Positions 16,895 through 29,266 are shown, numbered from the stretch's first letter. The stretch is DNA of 64,000 bases from Pseudomonadota bacterium (GCA_021811235.1 JAJZPG010000004.1:83943-147942), one strand, 5' to 3'. Made by a program: numbers and translations. The notes: generated from the letters alone by a model not told the origin.

Positions 16895-17166
16895 CGGGAC
16901 CGCTCCGGTCCACCATGGGCTCTTGTGCCCGCATGGGGAGAAGCCCATGTGGAGTCGTATGCCCTGAAGGACTCCGATCCACTACGCGCTCAAGCACGTG
17001 TGGAGTCGTATGCCCTAAAGGACTCCGATCCACTACGCGCTCAAGCACGTGTGGAGTCGTATGCCCTAAAGGACTCCGATCCACTACGTGCTAAAGCACG
17101 TGTGGAGTCGTATGCCCTAAAGGACTCCGATCCACTACGTGCTAAAGCACGTGTGGAGTCGTATGC
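16895..17166. repeat. Tandem array of a 51-base palindromic element
   Basis: Four units of exactly 51 bases (starting at 16947, 16998, 17049 and 17100) and a 16-base partial (17151-17166) fill the space before xthA. Each unit has outer arms GGACTCC and GGAGTC, then CCAC/GTGG, and an inner stem such as ACGTGC-TAAA-GCACGT. A related element with a different inner stem (CATGGGC/GCCCATG) precedes them at about 16895-16948. Two forward frames are open through the array. Together with the 57-base array this accounts for most of the 360-base gap. Related copies lie inside polA (46497-46555) and the penicillin-binding-protein gene (57107-57156). Confidence 0.93.
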
Positions 17167-17181
17167 GCTACACTCGGCGGC

Positions 17182-17955
17182 ATGAAAATCGCCGCCTGGA
17201 ACGTCAACTCCCTCAAGGTCCGCCTGCCCCAGTTGCTGGACTTTCTCGCCACCCGCCAGCCCGACGCGGTGTGCCTGCAGGAAACCAAGCTCACCGACGA
17301 CGCCTTCCCGGTTGCCGACCTGGCCGCCGCCGGCTATCGCGTCGTGTTCGCCGGGCAGAAAACCTACAACGGCGTCGCCATCCTCAGCCGCGCCGAGCCG
17401 CTCGACGTGCAGATCGGCATTCCGGGCCTGGAAGACGAACAGAAGCGCGTGATCGCCGCCACCGTCGACGGCGTGCGGCTGGTGTGCGTGTACTGCCCCA
17501 ACGGGCAGAGCCTCGATTCCGACAAGTATCCCTACAAGCTCGCCTGGTTCGATGCGCTGACCGTCTGGCTGAAGGACGAACTGGCGCGCCATCCCAGGCT
17601 CGCCGTGCTCGGCGACTACAACGTCGCCCCGGAAGACCGCGACGTGCATGATCCGCAGGCCTGGGAAGGCTGTGTGCTGGTCTCCGGGCCCGAGCGCGAG
17701 CGCTTCAGGAATTTGCTGGCGCTGGGCCTGAAGGACAGCTTCCGCCTGTTCGAGCAGCCCGAGAAAAGCTTCTCCTGGTGGGATTACCGCATGATGGGCT
17801 TCCGCCGCAACCACGGCCTCAGGATCGACCACATCCTGCTGTCAGAACCGCTCGCCGCCGCCTGCACCGCCGCCAGCATCGACCGCGACATGCGCAAGCT
17901 GGAACGCCCGTCGGATCACGCGCCGGTACTGGCTGAACTGACTGCGGCCGCCTGA
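17182..17955 (+). CDS. xthA: Exodeoxyribonuclease III (AP endonuclease)
   Basis: The 257-residue protein belongs to the exonuclease III branch of the endonuclease/exonuclease/phosphatase family, which cuts at abasic sites and removes 3' blocking groups. It begins [15 protein letters not shown], has the metal-binding Glu in [22 protein letters not shown], the RIDHILLS block and a C-terminal SDHAPVL with the catalytic His. The start ATG lies 15 bases after the end of the 51-base repeat array, so the array must lie in or next to its promoter or leader. Confidence 0.94.
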   Translation: MKIAAWNVNSLKVRLPQLLDFLATRQPDAVCLQETKLTDDAFPVADLAAAGYRVVFAGQKTYNGVAILSRAEPLDVQIGIPGLEDEQKRVIAATVDGVRLVCVYCPNGQSLDSDKYPYKLAWFDALTVWLKDELARHPRLAVLGDYNVAPEDRDVHDPQAWEGCVLVSGPERERFRNLLALGLKDSFRLFEQPEKSFSWWDYRMMGFRRNHGLRIDHILLSEPLAAACTAASIDRDMRKLERPSDHAPVLAELTAAA

Positions 17956-18006
17956 GACCCCGGCCGCAAAGCCCTTCCGGCGTCGGCCGGACAGCTGCCG
18001 AAAAAA

Positions 18007-18027
18007 ACGGGGGCCTTGGGCCCCCGT
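18007..18027 (-). terminator. Rho-independent terminator of the PEP-CTERM gene
   Basis: A nine-base perfect stem ACGGGGGCC/GGCCCCCGT has a three-base loop, followed on the minus strand by a seven-T run. It lies 23 bases beyond the stop of the PEP-CTERM gene and may also serve xthA from the other side. Confidence 0.9.
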
Positions 18028-18049
18028 CTGCGTTTCCGGGGATCCCGGA

Positions 18050-18952
18050 TCAGGCGTGTGCGTGCTTGCGGCGACGCAGCATGAATCCGATCAGGCCGAG
18101 GCCGGACAGCATCATCGCGTAGGCTTCGGGTTCGGGCACCGGGGTGATGGAGGCATACCCCACCAGGCTCGCGCTGTCGCCTGCCGTCAACGTGAATTTG
18201 CTGAGAATCTGGATGTAATTCCAGGTCTGGCCGGTGGGGCCCGCTGCGTCGGCCGCAAAGATGCCATAGGCGGCCGTGCTGCCGGCCGATACCTGCGGCC
18301 CGACATCCACGCCTGCGTTGACGAAGCTGGTGCCGAAGTCGGCCGACAGCTGGAACTGCTGGATGGCCGCATTCGTACCGAACGGGGAAATGACTACGCT
18401 GCCATCCCGGGTCGTGAGCGCGCCGGCGATATCGGCGTGCACGATGTTGGCCGAATTCACGGTCGGTGCGATCACCTCGCCGACGGCAAACGTGTAGGTT
18501 TGCGTGTACGTATTGTTGTTGACGGCCGAAATGGCGTAGGTCAGATCGGGGTCGCCATGGCCGCCGAGGTTGTGGAGATTGAGGCCCGCCATCCACGGAT
18601 CCCCCGCGTGGGTCGAGGCGGGCTTGGCGCCGCTGACCGTTTCTGCGGTATGCCAGTTCCAGTAGCCCGCTCCGGTACCGGCATCCGTCGTCCATTGCCA
18701 GTAGTCGGGGTGAACCGCGGTGTCGACGGTGTTCACGAACTGCCCGTTCTGGAAGAGGCCCGTCGTATTCGAGCCCTGGACCATGCTGAAGTTGTTTTGC
18801 GCGTCCACGACCAGCAGGCCCGTCAGGTTTTCCTGCCAGGTCCTGCCGTCGGATTGCTCTATGGTCAGCATGGCGACGGGGTTTGCGGCAAGCACGCTGC
18901 CGGCAGGGAACGCCAGTGTCGCAACGGCCACACTGATAAGTTTTCTGAACAT
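18050..18952 (-). CDS. PEP-CTERM sorting domain protein (exported, function unknown)
   Basis: The 300-residue protein has a signal peptide (1-22, ending VLAA) and a C-terminal PEP-CTERM tail: VPEPEAY, a hydrophobic helix MMLSGLGLIGFML and an RRRK basic end. Such tails are recognised by the exosortase/EpsH system and often go with exopolysaccharide. The mature region is rich in Asn, Thr and Gly with no recognised domain. The ATG at 18952 has AGGA eight bases upstream. No exosortase gene is present in the window. Confidence 0.88.
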   Translation of the reverse strand: MFRKLISVAVATLAFPAGSVLAANPVAMLTIEQSDGRTWQENLTGLLVVDAQNNFSMVQGSNTTGLFQNGQFVNTVDTAVHPDYWQWTTDAGTGAGYWNWHTAETVSGAKPASTHAGDPWMAGLNLHNLGGHGDPDLTYAISAVNNNTYTQTYTFAVGEVIAPTVNSANIVHADIAGALTTRDGSVVISPFGTNAAIQQFQLSADFGTSFVNAGVDVGPQVSAGSTAAYGIFAADAAGPTGQTWNYIQILSKFTLTAGDSASLVGYASITPVPEPEAYAMMLSGLGLIGFMLRRRKHAHA

Positions 18953-19095
18953 GATGAATTCCTGGGTCAAGGGTCGATGGGCTGCCGAACAACGCGCGGC
19001 TTGTTGGATGGGAGCAACGATAGCGAGCCGAGGTTAAACCCGGATTAATGCCATGGTTATTTTCATGGCCCGAACGGACCAGACGGGAAGCCGGG

Positions 19096-19722
19096 CTAGT
19101 ACTGCACCACCACCGGATCGAGGCTGCGCCACAGATACCAGGTGGCCACGGTGCGCCAGGGCGCGTGACGTTCGCCGTGCCGGCGCAGGATTGTCGGGGT
19201 GGGGCGATCGCCGCCCAGGTAATGCAGGGCGACGGCCTTCTGCAGGCCGATGTCGTCGACCGGCCAGACATCGGGACGACGCAGGTTGAAGATGAGGAAC
19301 ATCTCCGCGGTCCAGCGGCCGATGCCGCGGACGTCGACGAGTTCGGCGATCACCGCCTCGTCGTCCATCCTCTTCCAGCGCGCGGGCTCGACGCGCTCGT
19401 CGACGAAATGCCCGGCAAGGTCGACGAGGTATTCGACCTTGCGGCGCGACAGCCCGCACGCCGCGAGTTGCCCGGGATCGAGCGCGGCGATGCGCTCCGG
19501 CGTGACCGCTCCCGCCAAAGACGCGAAGCGCGCCCAGATGCTGTCGGCGGCTTTCACCGAGATCTGCTGGCCGACGATGGCGCGCGCCAGCGTCTGGAAG
19601 GGATCGCCGCGGTTGCCGAGCACGCAATCGGGATAGCGCGCGATGAGCGCGGCCATCACGGGATCGGACGCGGCGAGCTCGGTGCAGGCGGTTTGCCAGT
19701 AGGCGGGGGCGCGGAGTTTCAT
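19096..19722 (-). CDS. DNA-3-methyladenine glycosylase 2 family (AlkA-like HhH-GPD)
   Basis: The 208-residue protein is a base-excision repair glycosylase with a helix-hairpin-helix (VDVRGIGRWTAE, 129-140) and a downstream GPD-type aspartate in WPVDDIGLQ (D156/D157). It lacks the N-terminal domain of E. coli AlkA and so is of the short AlkA/MPG2 type. It removes alkylated bases by family knowledge. The ATG at 19722 is chosen; a GTG seven codons earlier is possible, and neither has a clear ribosome binding site. xthA, 1.1 kb away, could process its abasic product. Confidence 0.85.
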   Translation of the reverse strand: MKLRAPAYWQTACTELAASDPVMAALIARYPDCVLGNRGDPFQTLARAIVGQQISVKAADSIWARFASLAGAVTPERIAALDPGQLAACGLSRRKVEYLVDLAGHFVDERVEPARWKRMDDEAVIAELVDVRGIGRWTAEMFLIFNLRRPDVWPVDDIGLQKAVALHYLGGDRPTPTILRRHGERHAPWRTVATWYLWRSLDPVVVQY

Positions 19723-19804
19723 ATCAATGCATACAGGTTGCACACACTGCGATCCAAGGCCCCTGTCCCCCAGCCCCTGATGAAGCCATTAACCATTCGA
19801 CTAA

Positions 19805-19867
19805 GCCCGCAAGCGGGCAAGTCGCTGGTTATCCCCCGCATGCGGGGCAGGGGAGGAAGGCCTCCCC
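19805..19867. repeat. Three consecutive hairpins downstream of rng
   Basis: GCCCGC-AA-GCGGGC (19805-19818), CCCCGCATGCGGGG (19834-19847) and GGGGAGG-AAGG-CCTCCCC (19850-19867) follow one another directly after the rng stop. No T run follows, so this is more likely an mRNA 3'-end stabiliser or REP-like element than a classical terminator. Confidence 0.6.
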
Positions 19868-19868
19868 C

Positions 19869-21320
19869 TCACAGCAAAATGATGTCGTACTGTTCCTGCG
19901 GATAGGTGGTCTCGACCTGCAGCGACACCGGCTTGCCGATGAAGTCGATCAGCTGGGCGAGGCTGCCGGACTCCTCGTCGAGGAACAGGTCGATCACGCT
20001 CTGCGCGGCGACGATGCGGTATTCGCGCGCGCCGAACTGGCGCGCCTCGCGCAGGATCTCGCGCAGCACGTCGTAGCAGACGGTCTGCGCGGTCTTGATC
20101 TCGCCGCGTCCGCCGCAGGTGGGGCAGGGTTCGCACAGCACGTGCGCCAGCGATTCCCGCGTCCGCTTGCGCGTCATCTCGACCAGCCCCAGCGCGGAAA
20201 AGCCGCTGACCGTGGTGCGGGTGGGATCGCGCGCGAGCGCCTTCTTCAGCTCGGTCAGCACCGCCTCCTGGTGCTCGGCGTTGTCCATGTCGATGAAGTC
20301 GATGATGATGATGCCGCCGAGGTTCCTCAGGCGCAGCTGGCGCGCGATGGCCTGCGCGGCTTCGAGGTTGGTCTTGAAGATGGTGTCGTCGAAGTTGCGT
20401 GCGCCGACGAAGCCGCCGGTGTTGACGTCGACCGTGGTGAGCGCCTCGGTCTGGTCGATGATGAGGTAGCCACCGGATTTGAGGTCGACACGCCGCCCCA
20501 GCGCCTTGGCGATTTCGTCCTCGATGGCGTAGAGGTCGAACAGCGGGCGGTCGGCGCCGTAATGATGCAGCTTGTCGAGCACGGCGTGGGTGTAGTTCTT
20601 CGCGAATTCGGCCATGCGCTGGTAGGTTTCGCGCGAGTCGATGAGGATGCGGCTGGTGTCGGTATTGACGAAGTCGCGCAGCACGCGCAGCGACAGGTCG
20701 AGATCCTGGTACAGGAGGCAGGGCACGACGCAGTTGCCGCGCGACTGGATGCTGCTCCACAGCCGCCGCAGGTAGTCGATGTCCGCCTGCATTTCGGCGT
20801 CTTCGGCGGTCTCGGCCATGGTGCGCACGATGAAGCCGCCGGTGGCGTCGGCCGGCATCAGCTGGTGCAGCTTCTGGCGCAGGTGTTCGCGCTCCTCCTC
20901 GCCTTCGATCTTCTGCGAAATACCGATATGGGTTTCCTGCGGCAGGTACACCAGATAGCGCCCGGCGAAGCTGATCTGGGTGGAGAGCCGCGCGCCCTTG
21001 GTGCCGATCGGATCCTTGATCACCTGCACCATCAGCGTCTGGCCTTCGTGCAGGATCTGCTCGATCGGACGCTCCGCATCGCCGTTGCGGCGCTCCTCCC
21101 AGATGTCGGCGACGTGCAGGAAGGCCGCGCGTTCCAGGCCGATGTCGATGAAGGCCGACTGCATCCCCGGCAGCACGCGCACCACGCGCCCCATGTAGAT
21201 GTTGCTCACCAGGCCGCGGCATTGCGCACGTTCGATGTGCAGTTCCTGCACCGCCCCGATATGCATGACGGCGACCCGGGTTTCCTGCGGGGTGACGTTG
21301 ACGAGGATTTCTTCGCTCAT
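19869..21320 (-). CDS. rng: Ribonuclease G
   Basis: RNase G is the endoribonuclease that matures the 5' end of 16S rRNA and degrades some mRNAs. The 483-residue product shows the S1-like domain (GNIYMGRV type, NIYMGRVVRVLPGMQSAF), the catalytic block with TVDVNTGGFVG and IIIIDFIDMD, and the zinc-link CEPCPTCGGRG. Length equals that of E. coli RNase G, without the RNase E scaffold tail. It is the last gene of the leuS...rng cluster, directly after maf, an order shared with E. coli yhdE-rng. Confidence 0.96.
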   Translation of the reverse strand: MSEEILVNVTPQETRVAVMHIGAVQELHIERAQCRGLVSNIYMGRVVRVLPGMQSAFIDIGLERAAFLHVADIWEERRNGDAERPIEQILHEGQTLMVQVIKDPIGTKGARLSTQISFAGRYLVYLPQETHIGISQKIEGEEEREHLRQKLHQLMPADATGGFIVRTMAETAEDAEMQADIDYLRRLWSSIQSRGNCVVPCLLYQDLDLSLRVLRDFVNTDTSRILIDSRETYQRMAEFAKNYTHAVLDKLHHYGADRPLFDLYAIEDEIAKALGRRVDLKSGGYLIIDQTEALTTVDVNTGGFVGARNFDDTIFKTNLEAAQAIARQLRLRNLGGIIIIDFIDMDNAEHQEAVLTELKKALARDPTRTTVSGFSALGLVEMTRKRTRESLAHVLCEPCPTCGGRGEIKTAQTVCYDVLREILREARQFGAREYRIVAAQSVIDLFLDEESGSLAQLIDFIGKPVSLQVETTYPQEQYDIILL

Positions 21321-21330
21321 GGGGACGGGA

Positions 21331-21942
21331 TCAGACGGCGAGTCCGAACGCTCTCAGCAAAACGGCCGTGTCATATAACGGCAGTCCCATGATGCCGCTG
21401 TAGCTCCCGTCGATGTGTTCGGCGAAGGCACCGGCGCGTCCCTGGATGCCGTAGGCACCGGCCTTGCCGAGGTATTCCCCGGTTTCGAGATAGCGCGCGA
21501 TGGCCGCTTCGTCGAGCACGGCGAATCTGACCCGGCTCGCCGACAGCCGCAGTTCGACCCGGCTCTCGTGCTGGACCGCCACCGCGGTGTAGACCCGGTG
21601 CTCGCTGCCCGACAAGCGCTTCAGCATCCCCTCGGCCTCGGCGCGATCGGCCGGCTTGCCGAGGATGGTGCCGTCGAGTTCGACCACCGTGTCCGCTCCC
21701 AGCACCGGGAAGCGCAGCAGGTGCCGCAAATCCACCGCGCGCCAGCCGCACGCGGCCTTCTCGGTTGCCATGCGCTGCGCGAAATCCGCTGCCGCCTCGC
21801 CGTCGCGCGGGACTTCGACGACGTCCATGCGGCCTGGCACGGCGCGCAGCGGCAGCACGTCGAAGGCGACGCCGATCTGTTTCAGGAGCTCGCGTCGTCG
21901 CGGCGACTGCGAAGCCAGATAGATGCGTTTATCAACCAGCAT
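21331..21942 (-). CDS. Maf-family nucleoside triphosphate pyrophosphatase (YhdE type)
   Basis: The 203-residue protein has [10 protein letters not shown] near the N-terminus, [10 protein letters not shown] with the catalytic Asp, and [10 protein letters not shown], all Maf signatures. Maf proteins hydrolyse non-canonical or pyrimidine NTPs to NMPs. The position next to rng suggests the dTTP/UTP-hydrolysing YhdE branch; this is an inference from order. The rng start follows after 10 bases. Confidence 0.9.
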   Translation of the reverse strand: MLVDKRIYLASQSPRRRELLKQIGVAFDVLPLRAVPGRMDVVEVPRDGEAAADFAQRMATEKAACGWRAVDLRHLLRFPVLGADTVVELDGTILGKPADRAEAEGMLKRLSGSEHRVYTAVAVQHESRVELRLSASRVRFAVLDEAAIARYLETGEYLGKAGAYGIQGRAGAFAEHIDGSYSGIMGLPLYDTAVLLRAFGLAV

Positions 21943-21960
21943 GTTCTCGTTATTCCCCCC

Positions 21961-22431
21961 TCAATCCCGATGATAGGGATGCCCCTTGATGATGCATACG
22001 GCACGATATAACTGCTCCGCAAGCAGCACCCGTGCCAGTGCATGCGGCAACGTCAGCCTGGATACCCCCAACAGCTTGCCGGCGCGTCCCTTGATGCTGT
22101 CGTCGAGACCGTCCGCCCCGCCGATCACGAAGGCCGGCGACACCCCTTCCGCCATCCAGCCCTGCAGCCACGCCGCCAGTTCGCGCGTGGTCACCTGCGC
22201 ACCGCGCTCGTCGAGCACCACCGGCACGCAACCGGCGGGCAGCGCCGCGACGATGCGTTCGGCCTCGAGCTGGCGTGCCCGTGCGCCGTCCTCCCCCGCC
22301 ACCCGATGTCCCGGCTTGATCTCGGTCAACAGCAGCGGCAGGTCGGGAGGCATGCGGCGCGCATAGTCGTCGTAGCCCGCATTGATCCAGCCGGGCATCT
22401 TGTGGCCGACGGCGATCAGGTGCAGCTTCAA
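21961..22431 (-). CDS. rlmH: 23S rRNA (pseudouridine1915-N3)-methyltransferase RlmH
   Basis: RlmH is a SPOUT methyltransferase that methylates pseudouridine 1915 in helix 69 of 23S rRNA. The 156-residue product starts KLHLIAVGHKMPGW and contains VIGGADGLDDSIKGRA and the C-terminal EQLYRAVCIIKGHPYHRD that forms the SAM knot. Length is that of the family. The start is a TTG at 22431, directly after the rsfS stop, because the conserved N-terminus begins there. Confidence 0.96.
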   Translation of the reverse strand: MKLHLIAVGHKMPGWINAGYDDYARRMPPDLPLLLTEIKPGHRVAGEDGARARQLEAERIVAALPAGCVPVVLDERGAQVTTRELAAWLQGWMAEGVSPAFVIGGADGLDDSIKGRAGKLLGVSRLTLPHALARVLLAEQLYRAVCIIKGHPYHRD

Positions 22432-22791
22432 CTAGTGGTCGGCCCGGATGTGCCGGCTGCGGGCCGCTGCGCCTGCGCCCCACAATTCTTCCAGATTGTA
22501 ATGCGCGCGCACTGCCGGCAGCATCACGTGCACCACCACGTCGCCGAGGTCGAGCAGCACCCAGTCGCCGGTGTCCTCGCCCTCGGTGTTGCCGACGTGT
22601 TCGCCCGCCTCCTTGACCTTCTCGCGCACGTTGTCGGCGAGCGCGCGGGTCTGGCGGTTGGAATCGCCGCTGGCGATCACCATGCGCTCGAACAGCGAGG
22701 TGAGCCTGCTGGTGTCGAGCACGGTGATGTCGCGTCCCTTGATGTCTTCAAGGGCGGCGACGATGAGCTTGGTCTTGTCTTCGATGTTCAT
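22432..22791 (-). CDS. rsfS: Ribosomal silencing factor RsfS
   Basis: RsfS binds ribosomal protein uL14 and blocks subunit joining in nutrient-poor cells. The 119-residue protein has the family core ALEDIKGRDITVLD, ASGDSNRQTRALAD and DWVLLDLGDVVVHVM. The ATG at 22791 overlaps the nadD stop (ATGA) and the gene abuts rlmH, so nadD-rsfS-rlmH are translationally linked. Confidence 0.95.
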   Translation of the reverse strand: MNIEDKTKLIVAALEDIKGRDITVLDTSRLTSLFERMVIASGDSNRQTRALADNVREKVKEAGEHVGNTEGEDTGDWVLLDLGDVVVHVMLPAVRAHYNLEELWGAGAAARSRHIRADH

Positions 22792-23474
22792 GCGTAAAGT
22801 TTCTGTTCGTGAATATAGCCGAGCACGGCGTCGGGCAGCAGGTAGCGCGCGCTGCCTTGCCGGCTCAGGGTGTCGCGGATCGCGGTGGCGGAGATGTCGA
22901 GCGGCGTCATCCGGCACAGCAGCACCGCGCCGGCCGGGCCCGCGGCCGAGCCGTCAGCGACCTGCCGGTGCGAGACTGCGTGCCGCAAAAGGTCCGGCAT
23001 GGCATCGGACTGCATCAGCTGGGCGCCGGGGCGCGCCGCCACCGCAATGTGGGCCAGCTCGAACAGCCGCTGCCATTCGTGCCAGCCGGTCAGGCCGAGA
23101 AAGGCGTCCGCCCCCATCAGCAGCCACAGCGTCTGCGCCTCGCCCAGTTCGGCGCGCAAGGCTGCCAGCGTGTCGACCGTGTAGCTCGGGCGCGGGCTGT
23201 TCACTTCGCGTGCATCGACCTCAAAACGCGGATTGCCGGACACCGCGCGGCGCACCATCTCCAGCCGGTGCACGGCTGCCGTACGCGGCGCCGCGCGGTG
23301 CGGCGGCTGGCCGGCCGGGATGAAGCGCACCCGCTCGAGGCCGATCGCCTCGGCCATTTCCTCGGCCAACCGCAGATGGCCGAAATGGATGGGATCGAAG
23401 GTGCCGCCGAAGATGCCGATGGGGGCGTGAGGCGTGAGGGATGAGGGGTGAGGCGCGTGCGAAGCCACGGTCAT
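22788..23474 (-). CDS. nadD: Nicotinate-nucleotide adenylyltransferase
   Basis: NadD adenylates nicotinate mononucleotide in NAD synthesis. The catalytic GGTFDPIHFGHL (with the nucleotidyl-transferase HFGH) starts at about residue 24, SGADAFLGL-like MGADAFLGL and the C-terminal SATAIRDTLSRQG are family signatures. The 228-residue product starts at the ATG at 23474. The first 20 residues before IGIFGGTFDP are rich in His, Pro and Ser; they are encoded by one arm of the G-rich inverted repeat at 23421-23579 and are not part of the conserved fold. A start closer to the GGTFDP motif, at a rare codon, cannot be excluded. Confidence 0.92.
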   Translation of the reverse strand: MTVASHAPHPSSLTPHAPIGIFGGTFDPIHFGHLRLAEEMAEAIGLERVRFIPAGQPPHRAAPRTAAVHRLEMVRRAVSGNPRFEVDAREVNSPRPSYTVDTLAALRAELGEAQTLWLLMGADAFLGLTGWHEWQRLFELAHIAVAARPGAQLMQSDAMPDLLRHAVSHRQVADGSAAGPAGAVLLCRMTPLDISATAIRDTLSRQGSARYLLPDAVLGYIHEQKLYA

Positions 23475-23579
23475 CCTGCGGTTGTGCGGACATTCGGGAA
23501 CGAGGATCGACGCTCGTGCGCGAGACGCCCGCACAGCGGAATCCTGCGCCTCACGCCTTACTCCTCACGCCTTATCCCC
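23421..23579. repeat. Long inverted repeat of degenerate GTGAGG units between nadD and proA
   Basis: The left arm (23421-23455) is a run of GTGAGG/GTGAGGG units and the right arm (23547-23579) is its CCTCAC complement, with unrelated sequence of about 90 bases between. The left arm encodes the NadD N-terminus and the right arm contains the proA stop codon. Confidence 0.8.
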
Positions 23580-24852
23580 GCACATGCCCGTCACCAAGCA
23601 CCACCCACTTCTGGCTGGTGAGTCCTTCCAGCCCGACCGGGCCGCGCGCGTGGATCTTGTCGGTGGAGATGCCGATCTCGGCGCCGAGGCCGTACTCGAA
23701 GCCGTCGGCGAAGCGCGTCGAGGCGTTGACCACCACGCTGGCCGAATCGACCTCGCGCAGGAAGCGGCGCGCGCGGCCGTAGTCCTCGGTGACGATGGCG
23801 TCGGTATGCTGCGAACCGTGGGTGTTGATGTGGAGCATGGCGGCGTCGATGTCGTCGACCACCTTGACCGCGATGATGGGACCGAGATATTCCTCGGTCC
23901 AGTCGGCTTCCACCGCGACCTTCAATTTGTCCGCCGCGATGCCGGCGTCCTTGAGGATGGCCAGCGCCTCGGGGCAGCCACGCATTTCCACGCCCTTGCC
24001 GGCGAGCATCCTGCCGATCCCGGGCAGCGCGGCGGCAGCGATGCCACGCGCCACCAGCAGCGACTCGGTGGTATTGCAGGTGCCGTAGCGCTGGGTCTTG
24101 GCGTTCTCGACGATCTTCACCGCCTTGGCGAGGTCGGCGCGGTCGTCCACATACACATGGCAGTTGCCGTGCAGGTGCTTGATCACCGGCACCCGCGCCT
24201 CGCCGGTGATGCGCTCGATCAGCCCCTTGCCGCCGCGCGGCACGATGACGTCGACGTAGTCCTTCATGGTGATGAGCTCGCCCACCGCGGCGCGGTCGGT
24301 GGTCTCGACCACCTGCACGACCGTATTAGGCAGCCCGGCGGCCTCCAGCCCCTCGCGCACGCAGGCGGCGACCGCCTGGTTGGACTGCAGCGCCTCGGAA
24401 CCGCCGCGCAGGATCGCCGCGTTGCCCGACTTCAGGCACAGGCCCGCGGCGTCCGCGGTGACGTTGGGGCGCGCCTCGTAGATGATGCCGATGACGCCGA
24501 GCGGCACCCGCATCTTGCCGACCTGGATGCCGGAGGGACGGTACTTGAGGCCGTCGATCTCGCCGACCGGGTCGGGCAGGGCCGCGATCTGCTCGAGCCC
24601 TTCGGCCATGGCGGCGACGGTCTTCTCGGTGAGTTGCAGGCGGTCGAGCAACGCCGTGTCGTAGCCTGCGGTGCGGGCGTGCTCCATGTCGCGCGCATTC
24701 GCTTCGAGCAGTTTGGCGGCGTCGCGCCGGATCGCAGCCGCCATTGCAAGCAAAGCGCGGTTCTTCTGATTGGTATCGGCGCGGGCGATCGCGCGCGAAG
24801 CTTCGCGCGCCTGCCTGCCCACCCCCTGCATGTACTGTTTCACGTCCATCAT
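23572..24852 (-). CDS. proA: Gamma-glutamyl phosphate reductase
   Basis: ProA reduces gamma-glutamyl phosphate to glutamate semialdehyde with NADPH in proline synthesis. The 426-residue aldehyde-dehydrogenase-type protein has [26 protein letters not shown], the catalytic cysteine in [10 protein letters not shown] and [12 protein letters not shown]. Length is normal. Two adjacent ATGs (24852, 24849) follow AGGAC; either could be used. The stop codon falls in an inverted-repeat arm. The gene lies nine bases after holA. Confidence 0.96.
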   Translation of the reverse strand: MMDVKQYMQGVGRQAREASRAIARADTNQKNRALLAMAAAIRRDAAKLLEANARDMEHARTAGYDTALLDRLQLTEKTVAAMAEGLEQIAALPDPVGEIDGLKYRPSGIQVGKMRVPLGVIGIIYEARPNVTADAAGLCLKSGNAAILRGGSEALQSNQAVAACVREGLEAAGLPNTVVQVVETTDRAAVGELITMKDYVDVIVPRGGKGLIERITGEARVPVIKHLHGNCHVYVDDRADLAKAVKIVENAKTQRYGTCNTTESLLVARGIAAAALPGIGRMLAGKGVEMRGCPEALAILKDAGIAADKLKVAVEADWTEEYLGPIIAVKVVDDIDAAMLHINTHGSQHTDAIVTEDYGRARRFLREVDSASVVVNASTRFADGFEYGLGAEIGISTDKIHARGPVGLEGLTSQKWVVLGDGHVRG

Positions 24853-24861
24853 CTTGTCCTG

Positions 24862-25874
24862 TTACCCGGCCGCCCTGGCCAGCGTCATGCCCACGCGCAG
24901 CAGCGTATCCCACGGATCGCCCACGCGCTCCAGCCCCTTGGCCTGGCGATCGATCAGCGCGAGGTCGGCCAATGCCGATTCGACCTGCGCCAGGCTCAGG
25001 CGTTTCACTGCCCGTTCGATCTGCGGCGCGCGCTGCTTGTCGCGCCCCCACAGCGTGCGCATCAGGCCGGGCAGGCTGTCGCCCTGCGCCAGCGCCAATT
25101 TTAGCCTGAGCAGGAGCTGCACCGCCGACGACACCTGCCACAGGATGGCCGGCACCGCTTCGCCACTGTCCCGCAGATCGGTCACCACTTGGGCGAAGCG
25201 CGCGCCGTCGCCTGCATACAGCGCATCCGCGAGGGCGTCGGCCTCCAGCCGGCTGACGTCGACCACCGCGTGCTCGACGTCGGCCAGCGTCACGTTACCC
25301 GGCGGCAGCAGCAGCGCAAGCTTGTCGATCTCCTGCTGCGCCGCCAGCAGATTGCCCTCGACCTGGTCGGCCAGGTAATCCAGCGCCGCGCGCTCGGCGC
25401 GCAGGCCCTGCTTCGCCAGGCGGCGCTCGATCCAGCCGGGCAGGTGCGCACGGTCGACCAGCTTCGCCTCGACCACCACGCCCGCCGACGCCAGCGCGGC
25501 AAACCAGCGGCTCTGCATGGTCTTCCAGTCCAGTCCCGGCAGACTGATGAGCGTCAGCGTATCGGCCGGCAGCTTGGCGGCGTAGGCTTCCAGCGCCTTG
25601 GCGCCGTCGACGCCGGGCTTGCCGGAGGGAATGCGGATTTCGGTCAGGCGACGCTCGGCGAACAGCGAAAGGTTGTCGCCGCTGGTGAAGATGCCCTGCC
25701 AGTTGTAGCGTCCCTGGACGGTGAAGACGCTGCGCTCGCTGTGGCCTGCCGCTCGCGCGGCAGTACGGATGGCGTCACCCGCCTCCTGCGCCGCCAACGG
25801 CTCGTCGCCCACCACCACGTAGAGCGGGGCGAGGCCGCGCGCAAGCTGGTCGGGCAGACGATCGGCGGGGATAT

Positions 25875-25878
<4 letters not shown>
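24862..25878 (-). CDS. holA: DNA polymerase III subunit delta
   Basis: HolA is the delta subunit of the clamp loader and opens the beta sliding clamp. The 338-residue protein has the expected N-terminal AAA-like region (PLYVVVGDEPLAAQEA) with clamp-contacting SLPGLDWK-type segments, and a C-terminal helical collar with AILWQVSSAVQLLLRLK. The start is a TTG at 25878 overlapping the lptE stop; homologues start at this point. The position between lptE and proA/nadD is the classical one. Confidence 0.93.
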
Positions 25879-29035
<3,157 letters not shown>

Positions 29036-29053
29036 TTAGAATCAAGGCGGTCG

Positions 29054-29059
29054 ATTATA
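29054..29059 (-). promoter_or_regulatory. Probable -10 box for leuS
   Basis: A perfect TATAAT on the minus strand lies 30 bases upstream of the leuS start. No convincing -35 hexamer is found at 16-18 bases, so the promoter call rests on the -10 and its position. Confidence 0.45.
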
Positions 29060-29226
29060 CCGCCCACCCCGGCGCGATCGGCCCGCGGGACGGCTGCGAA
29101 AGCATTCGGCCATAGGCTGCCGCTTTGCCGGCCCCGCGGGTCGACTGCACGGGAAGCACCGATTCTTCCGGTCACGCCCGCGTCATCCCGTCCAGGCAGG
29201 ATGCGTCTACAATGAACCATCAAATC

Positions 29227-29266
29227 AAAACAAGCGGGGTTTTAATCTTTCAATAAAAACAAGCGG
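29227..29266 (+). promoter_or_regulatory. Direct repeat AAAACAAGCGG upstream of the LuxR-type regulator
   Basis: Two identical 11-base copies (29227-29237 and 29256-29266) lie 29 bases apart in an AT-rich patch, 17 to 67 bases before the regulator's leader ORF. They could be binding sites for the regulator itself or another factor. The rest of the 270-base gap after leuS holds no gene that can be supported. Confidence 0.4.

Noticed and set aside
16838..16948. Possible tRNA or small RNA between the DUF4124 gene and the repeat array
   Set aside because: The paired segments belong to the first variant of the palindromic element; no tRNA-like cloverleaf or conserved T-loop was found.
16947..17166. 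CRISPR array
   Set aside because: The 51-base units are directly contiguous with no variable spacers, and no cas genes are present.
16892..17185. Open frame of 97 codons through the 51-base repeat array
   Set aside because: It consists almost only of the repeated 17-residue peptide, has no proper ribosome binding site and overlaps the xthA start; the open frame follows from the 51-base period.
29100..29220. Possible promoter with TACAAT at 29208-29213 for the LuxR-type gene
   Set aside because: No -35 hexamer at suitable spacing could be found, so it was not listed.
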